Shown here: positions 1 through 8,923 of the stretch, in pieces
Layout: every line of letters begins with the position of its first letter
Numbering within the stretch: position 1 is the stretch's first letter
NCBI RefSeq assembly: GCF_031180885.1
Contig: NZ_JAPSLK010000012.1
Coordinates: forward strand, 1-64,000
DNA from: Saccharothrix sp.
GTDB lineage: Bacteria; Actinomycetota; Actinomycetes; Mycobacteriales; Pseudonocardiaceae
Length of the DNA stretch: 64,000 nucleotides
Direction of reading: 5' to 3'
Notes under the pieces: generated by a model
What the model saw: only the letters and a program-made list of their open reading frames with translations
Told to the model about the DNA's origin: nothing
Databases searched by the model: none
Translations under genes and position numbers: made by a program

Positions 1-897
1 GTTGTCGGCGTACTTGTCCTTGAACACCTCGGGGATGTAGTCGAACATGAACCGCTTGCCGTCGGAGTTGCGCAGCACGCCGCCGTCGCCGCGGACCGAC
101 TCGGTGACCAGGATGCCCTTCACCGACGGCGGCCACACCATGCCGGTCGGGTGGAACTGGATGAACTCCATGTTGATCAGCGACGCCCCGGCGCGCAGCG
201 CCAGCGCGTGCCCGTCACCGGTGTACTCCCACGAGTTCGACGTCACCTTGAACGACTTGCCGATGCCGCCGGTCGCCAGCACCACCGCGGGCGCCTCGAA
301 CAGCACGAACCGGCCGGACTCGCGCCAGTAGCCGAACGCGCCGGCGACCGCCCCGTCGTCCTGGACCAGGTCGGTGACGGTGAACTCCTGGAAGACCTTC
401 AACCGGGACTCGTAGTCGCCGGTCGCCGCGAAGTCCTCCTGTTGCAGCGACACGACTTTCTGCTGCAACGACCGGATCAGCTCCAGCCCGGTCCGGTCGC
501 CGACGTGCGCCAGGCGCGGGTACTCGTGGCCGCCGAAGTTGCGCTGGCTGATCCGGCCGTCCTTGGTGCGGTCGAACAGCGCGCCGTAGGTCTCCAGCTC
601 CCACACGCGGTCCGGGGCTTCCTTGGCGTGCAACTCGGCCATGCGCCAGTTGTTGAGGAACTTCCCGCCGCGCATGGTGTCCCGGAAGTGCACCTGCCAG
701 CTGTCGTTGGAGTTGACGTTCCCCATCGCCGCGGCGATGCCGCCCTCGGCCATCACCGTGTGCGCCTTGCCGAACAACGACTTGCACAGCACCGCCGTGC
801 GCATCCCGTGCTCCCTGGCCTCGATCGCCGCCCGCAGACCCGCGCCACCGGCGCCGATCACGAGCACGTCGAACGAATGCCGTTCCACCTCGGGCAA
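1..897 (-). CDS. sdhA: Succinate dehydrogenase / fumarate reductase flavoprotein subunit, 5' part only
   Basis: Oxidises succinate to fumarate at the membrane, passing electrons through FAD to the iron-sulfur subunit. Only the first 299 codons are present; the gene runs off the left edge. Seen: a dinucleotide-binding motif VIGAGGAGLRAA near residues 13-24, the segment HTVMAEGG near residue 46 (its His is the usual covalent FAD attachment site), FHPTGM, and the RGDGG active-site stretch. The chosen start is a TTG 10 nt after the stop of the membrane-anchor gene, preceded by GGAG. The order anchor-flavoprotein matches the mycobacterial Sdh1 operon (Rv0249c-Rv0248c-Rv0247c), so the iron-sulfur gene should lie just outside the window. 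Confidence 0.93.
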   Translation of the reverse strand, partial: MPEVERHSFDVLVIGAGGAGLRAAIEAREHGMRTAVLCKSLFGKAHTVMAEGGIAAAMGNVNSNDSWQVHFRDTMRGGKFLNNWRMAELHAKEAPDRVWELETYGALFDRTKDGRISQRNFGGHEYPRLAHVGDRTGLELIRSLQQKVVSLQQEDFAATGDYESRLKVFQEFTVTDLVQDDGAVAGAFGYWRESGRFVLFEAPAVVLATGGIGKSFKVTSNSWEYTGDGHALALRAGASLINMEFIQFHPTGMVWPPSVKGILVTESVRGDGGVLRNSDGKRFMFDYIPEVFKDKYADN

Positions 898-907
898 AAC
901 AGGCTCC

Positions 908-1669
908 TCAGTTGATGATGCGAAGGTCGGAGATGGCACCGGACGCGACCAGCGCGACGTACAGGTCGGTCACGCAGACGAAGATCAGCGACGCCCAGGC
1001 CAGCTGCATGTGCTTGGCGTTCAGCTTGGAGATCTGCGTCCACATCCAGTACCGCGCCGGGTGCTTGGAGAAGTGCTTGAGCCGCCCGCCCGCGATGTGC
1101 CGGCACGAGTGGCACGACAACGTGTACGCGCCCAGCAGCGCCACGTTCACCAGCAGCACGATGTTGCCCAGCCCGAGCCCGGTGCTCAGCGCGTAGAACG
1201 CGTCGAAGATGTTGATGAGCAGCAGGATCGAGGCGGCGTAGAAGAAGTACCGGTGCAGGTTCTGCGCGATCAGCGGGAACTTGGTCTCACCGGTGTACTT
1301 GCCGTGCGGCTCGGCGACGGCGCACGCGGGCGGGGACAGCCAGGCCGCGCGGTAGTAGGCCTTGCGGTAGTAGTAGCAGGTGACCCGGAACCCGAGCAGG
1401 AACGGGATGATCACCACCGGGGGCGTCAGGAACCCGGGCAGCTCGGGCAGCGGTCGGCCGAAGTGCGCGGCCGCCGGGAGGCACTCCTCGCTCAGGCACG
1501 GTGAGTACATGGGCGTCAGGTACCGGTACTCGTCGACCCAGTAGAAGTCGCCCATGAACGTGCGCACCGCCGCGTAGATCGAGATCAGCAGCAGGCCGGT
1601 GAACGTGACCAGCGGCGGTAGCCACCACCGGTCCGTCCGCAACGTGCGCTGGGCGATCTGCGCCCTCAT
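908..1669 (-). CDS. sdhC: Succinate dehydrogenase membrane anchor subunit (Rv0249c-like)
   Basis: Membrane anchor that should bind heme and quinone for the succinate dehydrogenase encoded next to it. The 253-residue protein shows about five hydrophobic segments (roughly residues 16-38, 81-100, 141-160, 168-186 and 221-244). Histidines at 139, 187 and 191, the last two in SCHSCRH, are candidates for heme ligands. It has the size and position of the single-chain anchor of the actinobacterial Sdh1 complex. Only 10 nt separate its stop from the flavoprotein start, so the two are probably co-transcribed. Assignment rests on topology and neighbour, not on a strong motif. Confidence 0.85.
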   Translation of the reverse strand: MRAQIAQRTLRTDRWWLPPLVTFTGLLLISIYAAVRTFMGDFYWVDEYRYLTPMYSPCLSEECLPAAAHFGRPLPELPGFLTPPVVIIPFLLGFRVTCYYYRKAYYRAAWLSPPACAVAEPHGKYTGETKFPLIAQNLHRYFFYAASILLLINIFDAFYALSTGLGLGNIVLLVNVALLGAYTLSCHSCRHIAGGRLKHFSKHPARYWMWTQISKLNAKHMQLAWASLIFVCVTDLYVALVASGAISDLRIIN

Positions 1670-1728
1670 ACCTCACCTCGGTTCCACTTCGCTGTGGCGG
1701 GGACGGGAATGTTCACGGAAAAACCGAA

Positions 1729-1761
1729 GCCGGCCCCCGCGTCGAGATCGCGGGGGCCGGC
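1729..1761 (-). terminator. Intrinsic terminator of the small conserved gene
   Basis: A perfect 13-bp stem (arms 1729-1741 and 1749-1761) with a 7-nt loop. On the minus strand it is followed within about 6 nt by TTTTT. It lies just past the stop of the 96-residue gene and before the sdhC start, so it should end transcription of the small gene upstream of the sdh operon. Confidence 0.8.
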
Positions 1762-1772
1762 CTGCGTCGGGC

Positions 1773-2063
1773 TCAGGTGTGGCGGTAGCCACCCAGACCT
1801 TCGTCGTCGGCGTCGTGCCAGAGCTTCGGGTCGTACGGCGTGTCGGGCACGACGACGACCTCCCGCTCGACCCGGGGCGCCTCGCGCTGCCGGGGTGTGC
1901 TGTCCAGGTCGAGCAGCTCCGTCGCGTCGATGTCCATCCGCTCGACGTCGTTCGCGAGCCGCTGCACGGCCGCGACGTCGCCGTACCGCGACCGCAGCGA
2001 ACCGACGCACTGGCGAAGCTGGCCGAGCACGCGGCGCAGTTCCACGATCTCCGAGGCCGTCAT
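1773..2063 (-). CDS. Small conserved hypothetical protein
   Basis: A 96-residue protein of unknown function. Residues 3-50 look helical, with regularly spaced Leu, Val and Arg, and could dimerise. The C-terminal 25 residues carry a distinctive acidic stretch around PYDPKLWHDADDEGLGG. The longer reading frame continues upstream, but the ATG at 2063 is chosen because GGGAGG lies 6-8 nt before it. No signal peptide or membrane segment is seen. It stands alone, followed by a strong terminator and divergent from edd-eda. No function is proposed. Confidence 0.7.
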   Translation of the reverse strand: MTASEIVELRRVLGQLRQCVGSLRSRYGDVAAVQRLANDVERMDIDATELLDLDSTPRQREAPRVEREVVVVPDTPYDPKLWHDADDEGLGGYRHT

Positions 2064-2167
2064 GGTCAGCACCTCCCTTGGGGGTCCGTGTGCCGACTCT
2101 GCCCGCTCCAGGCGCTTGTGACAAGCACCACAAGTCGCCGCGTCGCGTCTCACCCACTGAATCGTTT

Positions 2168-2210
2168 TTGTGACGATCATGTGTCGTGACATAGTGTGCG
2201 TGCTGTCACG
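2168..2210 (+). promoter_or_regulatory. Candidate edd-eda promoter with an inverted repeat
   Basis: TTGTGA (2168-2173) and TAGTGT (2192-2197) are separated by 18 nt and form a plausible sigma-A type promoter about 95 nt upstream of edd. CGTGACA (2185-2191) and TGTCACG (2204-2210) form a 7-bp inverted repeat around the -10 element, the usual position for a repressor operator. The regulator is unknown. Confidence 0.45.
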
Positions 2211-2290
2211 TCCGTCCGTGCGACGCCAGCGCTGCCGTCCCACCGGGCCCCACCACGGCCCGTGATCACCACCCCGGGAGACAGCGAACC

Positions 2291-4156
2291 ATGAGCGTGC
2301 ATCCCGTCGTCGCCGAAGTGACGGCTCGTATCGCCGCCCGCAGCGCCGCCGGTCGGTCCGCCTACCTCGACAAACTCGCCGCGGCCCACACCGAGGGCCC
2401 GGTCCGCCGCGACCTCGCGTGCTCCAACTTCGCGCACGGTTTCGCGGGCATCACGGGTGGCGACAAGGAGGCGCTGCGTGCGCTCCGTCGCCCGAACCTG
2501 GCCATCGTGTCGGCGTACAACGACATGCTGTCCGCGCACCAGCCGATGCACGAGTACCCCGCGTGGATCAAGGACGCGGCCCGGGCTCAAGGCGGGGTCG
2601 CGCAGTTCGCCGGCGGGGTGCCGGCGATGTGCGACGGCATCACGCAGGGCCGCGCGGGCATGGAGCTGTCCCTGTTCAGCCGGGACGTGATCGCGATGGC
2701 GACCGGGATCGCGCTGTCGCACGACATGTTCGACGCGACCGTGCTGCTCGGGGTGTGCGACAAGATCGTGCCGGGCCTGCTGATCGGCGCGCTGTCGTTC
2801 GGGCACCTGCCCGCGATCCTGATCCCCGCCGGGCCGATGGCGTCGGGCCTGCCGAACAAGGAGAAGGCGCGGGTCCGGCAGCTGTTCGCCGAGGGCAAGG
2901 CGACCCGGGAGAACCTGCTCGAAGCCGAGGCCGCGTCCTACCACAGCCCCGGGACCTGCACGTTCTACGGCACGGCCAACTCCAACCAGCTCGTCGTCGA
3001 GGTCATGGGCCTGCACCTGCCGGGCGCGAGCTTCGTCCCGCCGGGCACGAAGCTGCGCCGCGCGCTCACCGAGGAGGCCGCGCGCCGGGCCGTGGAGATC
3101 AGCCGGGGTGACGAGTACACCCCGATCGGCCGGGTCGTGGACGAGAAGGCCGTGGTCAACGGCGTGATCGCGCTGCTGGCGACCGGCGGGTCGACCAACC
3201 ACACCATGCACCTGGTGGCCATCGCCTCCGCCGCCGGCATCGAGCTGAGCTGGGACGACTTCGCCGACCTGTCCTCGGTGGTGCCGCTGCTGGCCCGCGT
3301 CTACCCCAACGGCAGCGCGGACATCAACCACTTCCAGGCCGCCGGCGGCGTGCAGTTCCTGGTCTCGACGCTGCTGGACGCGGGTCTGCTGCACGAGGAC
3401 GTGCACACCGTGGCGGGCTTCGGCCTCAACCGCTACCGGCAGGAGCCGGTGCTCATCGAGGGCGCGCTGACCTGGCGAAACGGCCCGGACCACTCGCTGG
3501 ACACCGACGTGCTGCGGCCGGTGTCGGACCCGTTCGCGGCCGACGGCGGGCTGCGGATGCTGTCGGGCAACCTGGGTCGCGCGGTGATCAAGGTGTCCGC
3601 GGTGCAGCCGGAGCACCGGGTGGTGGAGGCGCCGGCGCGGGTGTTCACCTCGCAGGAGGACTTCAGCGCCGCCTTCAAGGCCGGTGAGCTGGACCGGGAC
3701 GTCGTGGTCGTGGTGCGGCAGCAGGGTCCGCAGGCCAACGGGATGCCCGAGCTGCACAAGCTGACCCCGGGCCTGGGCGTGCTGATGGACCGGGGCTTCA
3801 ACGTCGCGCTGGTCACCGACGGCCGGATGTCGGGCGCGTCGGGCAAGGTCCCGGCCGCGATCCAGGTCACGCCCGAGGCCGCCGTGGGCGGTCCGCTGGC
3901 GCGGGTGCGCGACGGCGACGTGCTGCGGGTGGACGCCGAGACCGGCACGCTGGAGGCGCTCGTGGACCCGGCGGAGCTGGCCGCGCGCGACCTGGTGGAC
4001 TTCCCGCCGGACGCCCAGGCGTGGTCGGGCACCGGCCGGGAGCTGTTCGGCGCGCTGCGCCGGGCGGTCGGACCGGCCGACCGGGGCGCCAGCGTGTTCG
4101 GACCGATCGCGGCCTCGCACTTCGCGGGCCAGTTGAACCAGGAGGTGAGTCGGTGA
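2291..4156 (+). CDS. edd: 6-phosphogluconate dehydratase
   Basis: First committed enzyme of the Entner-Doudoroff pathway: dehydrates 6-phosphogluconate to 2-keto-3-deoxy-6-phosphogluconate using a [4Fe-4S] cluster. The 621-residue length fits Edd rather than the shorter IlvD. Cluster-type cysteines are visible at about residue 114 (PAMCDG) and 156 (GVCDKIVPG, IlvD/Edd signature 1). Signature 2, [11 protein letters not shown], lies near residue 513. The stop overlaps the eda start by 4 nt (GTGA), so the two enzymes are translationally coupled. The pathway is scattered in actinomycetes, so its presence is a useful metabolic marker here. Confidence 0.96.
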   Translation: MSVHPVVAEVTARIAARSAAGRSAYLDKLAAAHTEGPVRRDLACSNFAHGFAGITGGDKEALRALRRPNLAIVSAYNDMLSAHQPMHEYPAWIKDAARAQGGVAQFAGGVPAMCDGITQGRAGMELSLFSRDVIAMATGIALSHDMFDATVLLGVCDKIVPGLLIGALSFGHLPAILIPAGPMASGLPNKEKARVRQLFAEGKATRENLLEAEAASYHSPGTCTFYGTANSNQLVVEVMGLHLPGASFVPPGTKLRRALTEEAARRAVEISRGDEYTPIGRVVDEKAVVNGVIALLATGGSTNHTMHLVAIASAAGIELSWDDFADLSSVVPLLARVYPNGSADINHFQAAGGVQFLVSTLLDAGLLHEDVHTVAGFGLNRYRQEPVLIEGALTWRNGPDHSLDTDVLRPVSDPFAADGGLRMLSGNLGRAVIKVSAVQPEHRVVEAPARVFTSQEDFSAAFKAGELDRDVVVVVRQQGPQANGMPELHKLTPGLGVLMDRGFNVALVTDGRMSGASGKVPAAIQVTPEAAVGGPLARVRDGDVLRVDAETGTLEALVDPAELAARDLVDFPPDAQAWSGTGRELFGALRRAVGPADRGASVFGPIAASHFAGQLNQEVSR

Positions 4157-4773
4157 CCACCAGCAAGGACCTGCTGGAGCTGTCCCCCGTCATCCCCGTC
4201 GTCGTGCTGGACGACGCGGCCCACGCCGTGCCGCTGGCGCAGGCGCTGCTGCGCGGGGGCATCCGGGTCATCGAGCTGACCCTGCGCACGCCCGCCGCGC
4301 TGCCTGCCATCGAGCGGATCGCGGCGGAGGTGCCGGACATCGTGCTGGGCGCGGGCACGGTCACCGCGCCGGAGCACGCCGAGCAGGCGTTGAAGGCCGG
4401 GGCGTCGTTCTTGGTCACGCCGGGTTCGACGGACCGGGTGCTGGACGCGGTGGAGGACACCGGCCTGCCGTTCCTGCCGGGCGCGGCGACCGTGTCGGAG
4501 GCCATGAAGCTCGCCGAGCGCGGCCTGACGGCCCTGAAGTTCTTCCCGGCCGAGGCCGCGGGCGGCGCGGACTACCTCAAGTCCATCGGCGGTCCGCTGC
4601 CCGGCCTGCGCTTCTGCCCGACCGGCGGCATCACCCCGGAGACCGCGCCGAAGTACCTGGCGCTGCCCAACGTGGGCTGCGTCGGCGGCTCCTGGCTGAC
4701 CCCGAAGGACGCCCTGGCCACCGGCGACTGGGCCCGCATCGAGTCCCTGGCCAAGGCCGCCGCCGCCCTCTGA
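4153..4773 (+). CDS. eda: KDPG aldolase
   Basis: Cleaves 2-keto-3-deoxy-6-phosphogluconate to pyruvate and glyceraldehyde-3-phosphate, completing the Entner-Doudoroff route started by the overlapping edd. The 206-residue class I aldolase has the Schiff-base lysine Lys129 in LKFFPAE, and Glu41 and Arg45 in IELTLRT. The phosphate-binding glycines are in TGGI (158-160). The GTG at 4153 is chosen because it overlaps the edd stop in the common GTGA arrangement; the open frame extends further upstream inside edd but has no reason to be used. Confidence 0.96.
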   Translation: MTTSKDLLELSPVIPVVVLDDAAHAVPLAQALLRGGIRVIELTLRTPAALPAIERIAAEVPDIVLGAGTVTAPEHAEQALKAGASFLVTPGSTDRVLDAVEDTGLPFLPGAATVSEAMKLAERGLTALKFFPAEAAGGADYLKSIGGPLPGLRFCPTGGITPETAPKYLALPNVGCVGGSWLTPKDALATGDWARIESLAKAAAAL

Positions 4774-4778
4774 CGGCT

Positions 4779-4814
4779 GGTGCGGGCGCCGCCGACCGCG
4801 GTGGCGCCCGCACC
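4779..4814 (+). terminator. Hairpin after eda
   Basis: A perfect 12-bp stem, GGTGCGGGCGCC pairing with GGCGCCCGCACC, with a 12-nt loop, begins 5 nt after the eda stop. No T-run follows, as is common for actinobacterial terminators. It also lies downstream of the convergent HAD gene. Confidence 0.65.
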
Positions 4815-4880
4815 GCGCGCCGACCCGCCGTTCGAGTCCGCTCGGACCCGCCGGCCGCCCCGGGTCCCCGTGCGCGTGGG

Positions 4881-5516
4881 TCAGGCGATGAGGGCGAGGG
4901 CTTCGGGGATCGAGTCGACCACCGGCATCCCGGTCGCCGCCAACCTCCGCCGCTCCCCCACACCCGTGGTCACCAGCACGGCCTGCGCACCGACGTGCCG
5001 CGCGGCCTCGGCGTCGTCCACCACGTCACCGATCACCACGACGTCCCGCGGGTCGAGCCCCTGGTGCTCCAGGTGCTCGGCCAGGTGCTCGGCCTTCGAC
5101 CCGCCGCCCACGTCCACCCGCAGGCCGTCGATCCGGGTGAACAGACCGGTCAGGCCCATCCGCTCGACCAGCGGCACCAGTTCGTCGTGGAACCACATCG
5201 ACAGCAGCGACTGCGTCCCGGACCACGTGCGCAGCAGGTCGGGCACGCCCACCGCCAGGCCGCACGTGTCCAGCAGCGCCCGGTACTCGACGTGGTAGAC
5301 GAGGTCGATGTCGGCCCAGTCCTGTTCGGACAGCGCCCGGCCCAACACGCCTTCGTAGCAGGCGATCAACGGCCGGCTGAACACCGCGCGCCACTCTTCC
5401 AGGGTCAGCGCGGCCCGGCCGTACCGACCGCACACCTGGTTCACCGCGTGCAGCACGGCGTGCGTGTCGTCGAGCAGCGTCCCGTTCCAGTCCCACACCA
5501 CGTGCTTCACGCGCAT
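4881..5516 (-). CDS. HAD-superfamily phosphatase
   Basis: A 211-residue soluble phosphatase-like protein; substrate unknown. HAD motif I reads DWNGTLLDD with the nucleophile Asp9. The usual second Asp is Asn11, a variant common in this actinobacterial subgroup. A Lys in GGGSK (motif III) and GDVVDD (motif IV) are present, and a helical cap lies between motifs I and II as in phosphoglycolate-phosphatase-like enzymes. The ATG at 5516 follows GGGGGGA and starts directly at the HAD fold; the open frame upstream is not protein-like. It converges on eda and diverges from the YqeB-like gene 82 nt away. Confidence 0.82.
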   Translation of the reverse strand: MRVKHVVWDWNGTLLDDTHAVLHAVNQVCGRYGRAALTLEEWRAVFSRPLIACYEGVLGRALSEQDWADIDLVYHVEYRALLDTCGLAVGVPDLLRTWSGTQSLLSMWFHDELVPLVERMGLTGLFTRIDGLRVDVGGGSKAEHLAEHLEHQGLDPRDVVVIGDVVDDAEAARHVGAQAVLVTTGVGERRRLAATGMPVVDSIPEALALIA

Positions 5517-5598
5517 TCCCCCCACGGTCCCGGTTCCGCCCAGCCTGCCATGCGCGCTGCGATAGGTTTGGACCGCACTCGGGGAGGGGTGGGGGGAC

Positions 5599-6282
5599 AT
5601 GCGGACGACCACGGTCGCCGAACCCGGCTGGCAGGTCGGCCTGGTGTGGGCGGGCTTTCCGATCGTCGGCGCGGGTCTGCTGTGGGGCGTGCGGGCGGCG
5701 GCGGGGTGGCTGTTGTCCCTGCCGTGGATACCGTTCCGCGGTCCGCTGACGCTGATTGACTCCATCCCGGAGCCGTGGGGGACGCTGGTTGCCCTGGCCG
5801 TCGGCGCGGCGGTCGGCCTGTTCATCGCCGCCTGGGCCGCGCACGAGCGCCTCACCGTCGAACTGTCCGACGAGGCCGTCACGCTGACCAGCCGGGGCAA
5901 GTCCCACACCTTCGACCGCACCGAGGTCTCCGCGGCCTTCCTCGACCACAAGAAACTCGTCGTGCTCGGTCGCTCCTCGGAGGAGTTGGCCCGCGAGTCC
6001 CACGACCTGCCCGCCGACGCGGTGGCCGACGCCTTCCAGCGCCACGGCTACCCGTGGCTGGACGCCGACCCGCACCGCGACGACTTCCGCCGCTGGGTCG
6101 AGGACATGCCCGGCCTGCCCCCGGCCGCGAACGCCCTGCTCAAGGCCCGCGCCAAGGCGTTGAAGAAGCGCGATGACGAGGACGTCCGCGAGCTGCGCAC
6201 CGAACTCGCCCGCCTGGGCGTGGTCGTGCGCGACGACCGCAAGCGCCAGTTCTGGCGCCTGACCGGCCAATCCGGCGACTGA
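5599..6282 (+). CDS. YqeB-like membrane protein
   Basis: A 227-residue protein with two N-terminal membrane helices (about 13-35 and 61-80) followed by a soluble domain rich in charged residues. The C-terminal part (from about 150) has repeated Arg/Lys/Asp helices ending in a domain that reads as a small DNA/RNA-binding-like fold. It resembles the uncharacterised YqeB family of actinobacteria. GGGGGG just before the ATG decides the start. Function unknown; it stands alone between a HAD phosphatase and the minisatellite. Confidence 0.65.
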   Translation: MRTTTVAEPGWQVGLVWAGFPIVGAGLLWGVRAAAGWLLSLPWIPFRGPLTLIDSIPEPWGTLVALAVGAAVGLFIAAWAAHERLTVELSDEAVTLTSRGKSHTFDRTEVSAAFLDHKKLVVLGRSSEELARESHDLPADAVADAFQRHGYPWLDADPHRDDFRRWVEDMPGLPPAANALLKARAKALKKRDDEDVRELRTELARLGVVVRDDRKRQFWRLTGQSGD

Positions 6283-6374
6283 CTCCCCGTCCAGTCCGGC
6301 ACCCGGCCAGTCCAGCGCCCAGCTAGCCCCCGGCGCCCGGTCAGCCCGACACCTGGCCAGCCCCGGTGCCCAGC

Positions 6375-6518
6375 CAGTCCGGCGCCCGGTCAGCCCGGCG
6401 CCCGGTCAGCCCGGCGCCCGGTCAGCCCGGCGCCCGGTCAGCCCGGCGCCCGGTCAGCCCGGCGCCCGGTCAGCCCGGCGCCCGGTCAGCCCGGCGCCCG
6501 GTCAGCCCGGCGCCTGAC
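6375..6518. repeat. 16-bp minisatellite, seven perfect copies
   Basis: The unit CAGCCCGGCGCCCGGT is repeated perfectly seven times (6391-6502), flanked by variant copies at 6375-6390 and 6503-6518. More degenerate copies trail back to about 6295, just after the upstream stop codon. The array fills the convergent gap between the YqeB-like gene and recX. A 16-bp period is not a multiple of 3, arguing against a coding role. Confidence 0.9.
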
Positions 6519-6523
6519 CCCGG

Positions 6524-7120
6524 TCAGTCCGGCAGGTAGTCCTCGACGTCGGCCTTCAGCTCGTCGCGCACCACCCGGTACGCCATGCCCTCGGCGTACC
6601 CCTTGCGCGCCAACGCGGCCACCAGCCGACGCAGCTTCGCCTGCTCGTCCACACCGGACATGGTGCGCAACTTCTTGCGCACCAACTCCCGTGCCCGCTC
6701 CTGCTCCGCCTCGTCGTCCACCGCCGCCAGCGCCTCGGCCGCGACCTCGTCGGCCACGCCCTTGCGCCGCAACTCCTGCACCAGCGCCCGCCGCCCCAGC
6801 CCCTGGTGGGTGTGCCGCGACCGCACCCACACCTCGGCGAACGCGGCGTCGTCGATCAACCCGGCCCGGTCGAACTTGCCGAGCACCAGTTCGGCCGTCT
6901 CCTCGCGGATGCCCTTGCGCAGCAGGGCGTCCTTCAGCTCCACGCGGGTCCGGGCCCGAGCGGTCAACAACGCGTAGCAGATGTCGGTGGCCTTGCGCTG
7001 CTCCTTGACCGGGTCCACCGGCGCGGCCGACTCCGGAGAGCCCTCAGCCCCCTCGGCCGACCGACCACGCCGCCGGGAGCCGCCGAACCGCCCCCGGCCA
7101 CCGGACGACCCGTCAGTCAC
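6524..7120 (-). CDS. recX: Regulatory protein RecX
   Basis: Binds RecA filaments and limits recombinase and co-protease activity. The 198-residue protein has a basic, low-complexity N-terminus (about 1-40) and then the three-helix repeats of RecX, with conserved segments such as RARTRVELKDALLRKG, FDRAGLIDDAAFAE and the final GYAEGMAYRVVRDEL. It lies downstream of recA on the same strand, as in mycobacteria and streptomycetes, but with a 168-nt gap rather than the usual overlap. The start is GTG (7118-7120). The 3' end runs directly into the 16-bp minisatellite. Confidence 0.93.
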   Translation of the reverse strand: MTDGSSGGRGRFGGSRRRGRSAEGAEGSPESAAPVDPVKEQRKATDICYALLTARARTRVELKDALLRKGIREETAELVLGKFDRAGLIDDAAFAEVWVRSRHTHQGLGRRALVQELRRKGVADEVAAEALAAVDDEAEQERARELVRKKLRTMSGVDEQAKLRRLVAALARKGYAEGMAYRVVRDELKADVEDYLPD

Positions 7121-7288
7121 AGCTCACGCCTCCCCACCGCCACACACGCCACCGCCGGCACGGCACACTGCGCGACACCGCCGGCACCCGCCCCACCGCG
7201 GGCACCCGCACGCCACCGCCGGCATCCGCGCGGCACCGCTCATGCCTCCCACCGCCGGCACCGCGCACCCGGTGCCGGCCGCTCAGCC
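7121..7288. repeat. recA-recX spacer with degenerate CACCGCCGGCA repeats
   Basis: The 168-nt gap contains at least five imperfect copies of CACCGCCGGCAC-like units about 25-35 nt apart. No open frame and no clear promoter is seen. It may separate recX expression from recA, since the two genes overlap in many relatives. Confidence 0.5.
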
Positions 7289-8329
7289 TCAGAACTCGAC
7301 CGGCGCGGGCGCGGTGTCGTCGGCTTCGAGGGTCGCCCCGATGCCGAGCTTCTCCTTGATCCGCTTCTCGATCTCGTTGGCCACGTCCGGGTTCTCGCGC
7401 AGGAACTTCCGCGCGTTCTCCTTGCCCTGCCCCAGCTGGTCGCCCTCGTAGGTGTACCAGGCGCCGGACTTGCGCAGGATGCCCTGGTCCACGCCCATGT
7501 CGATGAGCGAGCCCTCGCGCGAGATGCCCACGCCGTAGAGGATGTCGAACTCGGCCTGCTTGAACGGCGGCGCGACCTTGTTCTTGACGACCTTGACCCG
7601 GGTCCGGTTGCCGACCGGCTCGCCGCCGTCCTTCAGGGTCTCGATGCGCCGCACGTCCAGGCGCACCGACGCGTAGAACTTCAGCGCCTTGCCACCGGTC
7701 GTGGTCTCCGGCGAGCCGAACATCACGCCGATCTTCTCGCGCAGCTGGTTGATGAAGATCGCCGTGGTGTTGGACGCGTTGAGCGCACCGGTGATCTTGC
7801 GCAGCGCCTGGCTCATCAGGCGGGCCTGGAGGCCGACGTGGTTGTCGCCCATCTCGCCCTCGATCTCGGCGCGCGGCACCAGCGCGGCCACCGAGTCGAC
7901 CACCAGGATGTCCAGCGCGCCGGAGCGGACCAGCATGTCCGCGATCTCCAGCGCCTGCTCGCCGGTGTCGGGCTGGGAGACCAGCAGCGCGTCGGTGTCG
8001 ACGCCGAGCTTGCGGGCGTAGTCGGGGTCCAGCGCGTGCTCCGCGTCGATGAACGCCGCGATGCCGCCGTTGCGCTGCGCGTTGGCCACCGCGTGCAGCG
8101 CCACCGTCGTCTTACCGGACGACTCCGGGCCGTAGATCTCCACGACGCGGCCGCGGGGCAGGCCGCCGATGCCGAGCGCGACGTCGAGCGCGATCGCGCC
8201 GGTGGGGATCACCTCGATCGGGGCGCGGCCTTCCTCGCCGAGCCGCATGACCGAGCCCTTGCCGAACTGCTTGTCGATCTGGGCCAGGGCCAGTTCGAGG
8301 GCCTTGTCCCGGTCGGGTGCCTGTGCCAT
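7289..8329 (-). CDS. recA: Recombinase RecA
   Basis: Forms filaments on single-stranded DNA, performs strand exchange, and stimulates LexA self-cleavage. The 346-residue length is standard and no intein is present. Walker A is GPESSGKT at 67-74 and the DNA-binding loops are intact (for example the [10 protein letters not shown] region and the following INQLREKIG segment). The ATG at 8329 begins the normal [15 protein letters not shown] terminus. A perfect LexA-type operator lies 138 nt upstream, and recX follows downstream. DUF3046 directly upstream is the usual actinobacterial neighbour. Confidence 0.98.
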   Translation of the reverse strand: MAQAPDRDKALELALAQIDKQFGKGSVMRLGEEGRAPIEVIPTGAIALDVALGIGGLPRGRVVEIYGPESSGKTTVALHAVANAQRNGGIAAFIDAEHALDPDYARKLGVDTDALLVSQPDTGEQALEIADMLVRSGALDILVVDSVAALVPRAEIEGEMGDNHVGLQARLMSQALRKITGALNASNTTAIFINQLREKIGVMFGSPETTTGGKALKFYASVRLDVRRIETLKDGGEPVGNRTRVKVVKNKVAPPFKQAEFDILYGVGISREGSLIDMGVDQGILRKSGAWYTYEGDQLGQGKENARKFLRENPDVANEIEKRIKEKLGIGATLEADDTAPAPVEF

Positions 8330-8466
8330 CTGGAGTCCACCTCGTCGAAGTCTGCTGGGTCGCCGTTGCGATGTCGGGGCCGACGTTACGGGCGGGGTAC
8401 GACATTTTTCGGCGGGGCCGGGTCACCTGCGGGGTTTCGTCACCCGGTCGTGCTGGGCACTATAGC

Positions 8467-8480
8467 CGAACAGGTGTTCG
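8467..8480 (-). promoter_or_regulatory. LexA operator (SOS box) of recA
   Basis: CGAACAGGTGTTCG matches the actinobacterial/Gram-positive SOS box CGAACN4GTTCG with perfect 5-bp half-sites. It sits between DUF3046 and recA, about 138 nt before the recA start. It should make recA, and probably recX, DNA-damage inducible through LexA. Confidence 0.85.
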
Positions 8481-8502
8481 ACCGCCTGTCCGACACGCCG
8501 GG

Positions 8503-8697
8503 TCACCGGCGGTGTTCCGGCACGTCGAAGGCGTCGCAGACGGCGAGCCAGATCTCCTTGGCCGGCACGCCCGCGTCCAACGCCTGGTCCGGGGTCCGGC
8601 CGCCGAGGGCGGACAGGACGTGGTCCCTGGCCACCATCTCCGCCCGGACCTCGCCGAACTCGTTCGCCATCAACTTGCGGAACACCGTGTTGCGCAT
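8503..8697 (-). CDS. DUF3046 family protein
   Basis: A 64-residue protein of unknown function that is characteristically encoded just upstream of recA in actinobacteria. Seen: the family's opening RNTVFRKLMANEFGEVRAEM, then LGGRTPDQALDAG and the closing IWLAVCDAFDVPE. The ATG at 8697 starts the family's usual N-terminus; the longer open frame upstream is not protein-like. The recA LexA site lies 23 nt downstream of its stop, so recA has its own promoter rather than relying on read-through. Confidence 0.9.
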   Translation of the reverse strand: MRNTVFRKLMANEFGEVRAEMVARDHVLSALGGRTPDQALDAGVPAKEIWLAVCDAFDVPEHRR

Positions 8698-8707
8698 CGG
8701 CCCCAGG

Positions 8708-8869
8708 CTAGCGCGCGGCCCGCCACGCGGGACTGTCGACGTAGTGGTTGTCGAAGCGGTCCCGCGAGGCCCGGATCTCGGCCGGGTCGGCCTGCCCGCG
8801 CTGCACCCGGTCCAGCAGCCGGTAGTGGTCGAACCGGACAACGACCGAAACCGCACTGATCCATAACAC
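8708..8869 (-). CDS. Possible small protein or gene remnant
   Basis: A 53-codon frame (GTG at 8869) whose last 40 residues look protein-like (VRFDHYRLLDRVQRGQADP, then DRFDNHYVDSPAW). I do not recognise a family. No convincing ribosome-binding site precedes the GTG. It ends 10 nt before DUF3046 and lies divergent from the HxlR regulator, where such regulators usually face their target. It could be a short real gene or the 3' end of a decayed one. Confidence 0.35.
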   Translation of the reverse strand: MLWISAVSVVVRFDHYRLLDRVQRGQADPAEIRASRDRFDNHYVDSPAWRAAR

Positions 8870-8923
8870 CACGGTTATCGATCTGGCTATAGCGACAACA
8901 AGCCAGGTGGTAGCCTGGATCTC

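Noticed and set aside
2177-4120. Long minus-strand frame opposite edd
   Set aside because: The Edd reading on the plus strand has all signatures; the antisense translation is low-complexity and has no start with a ribosome-binding site.
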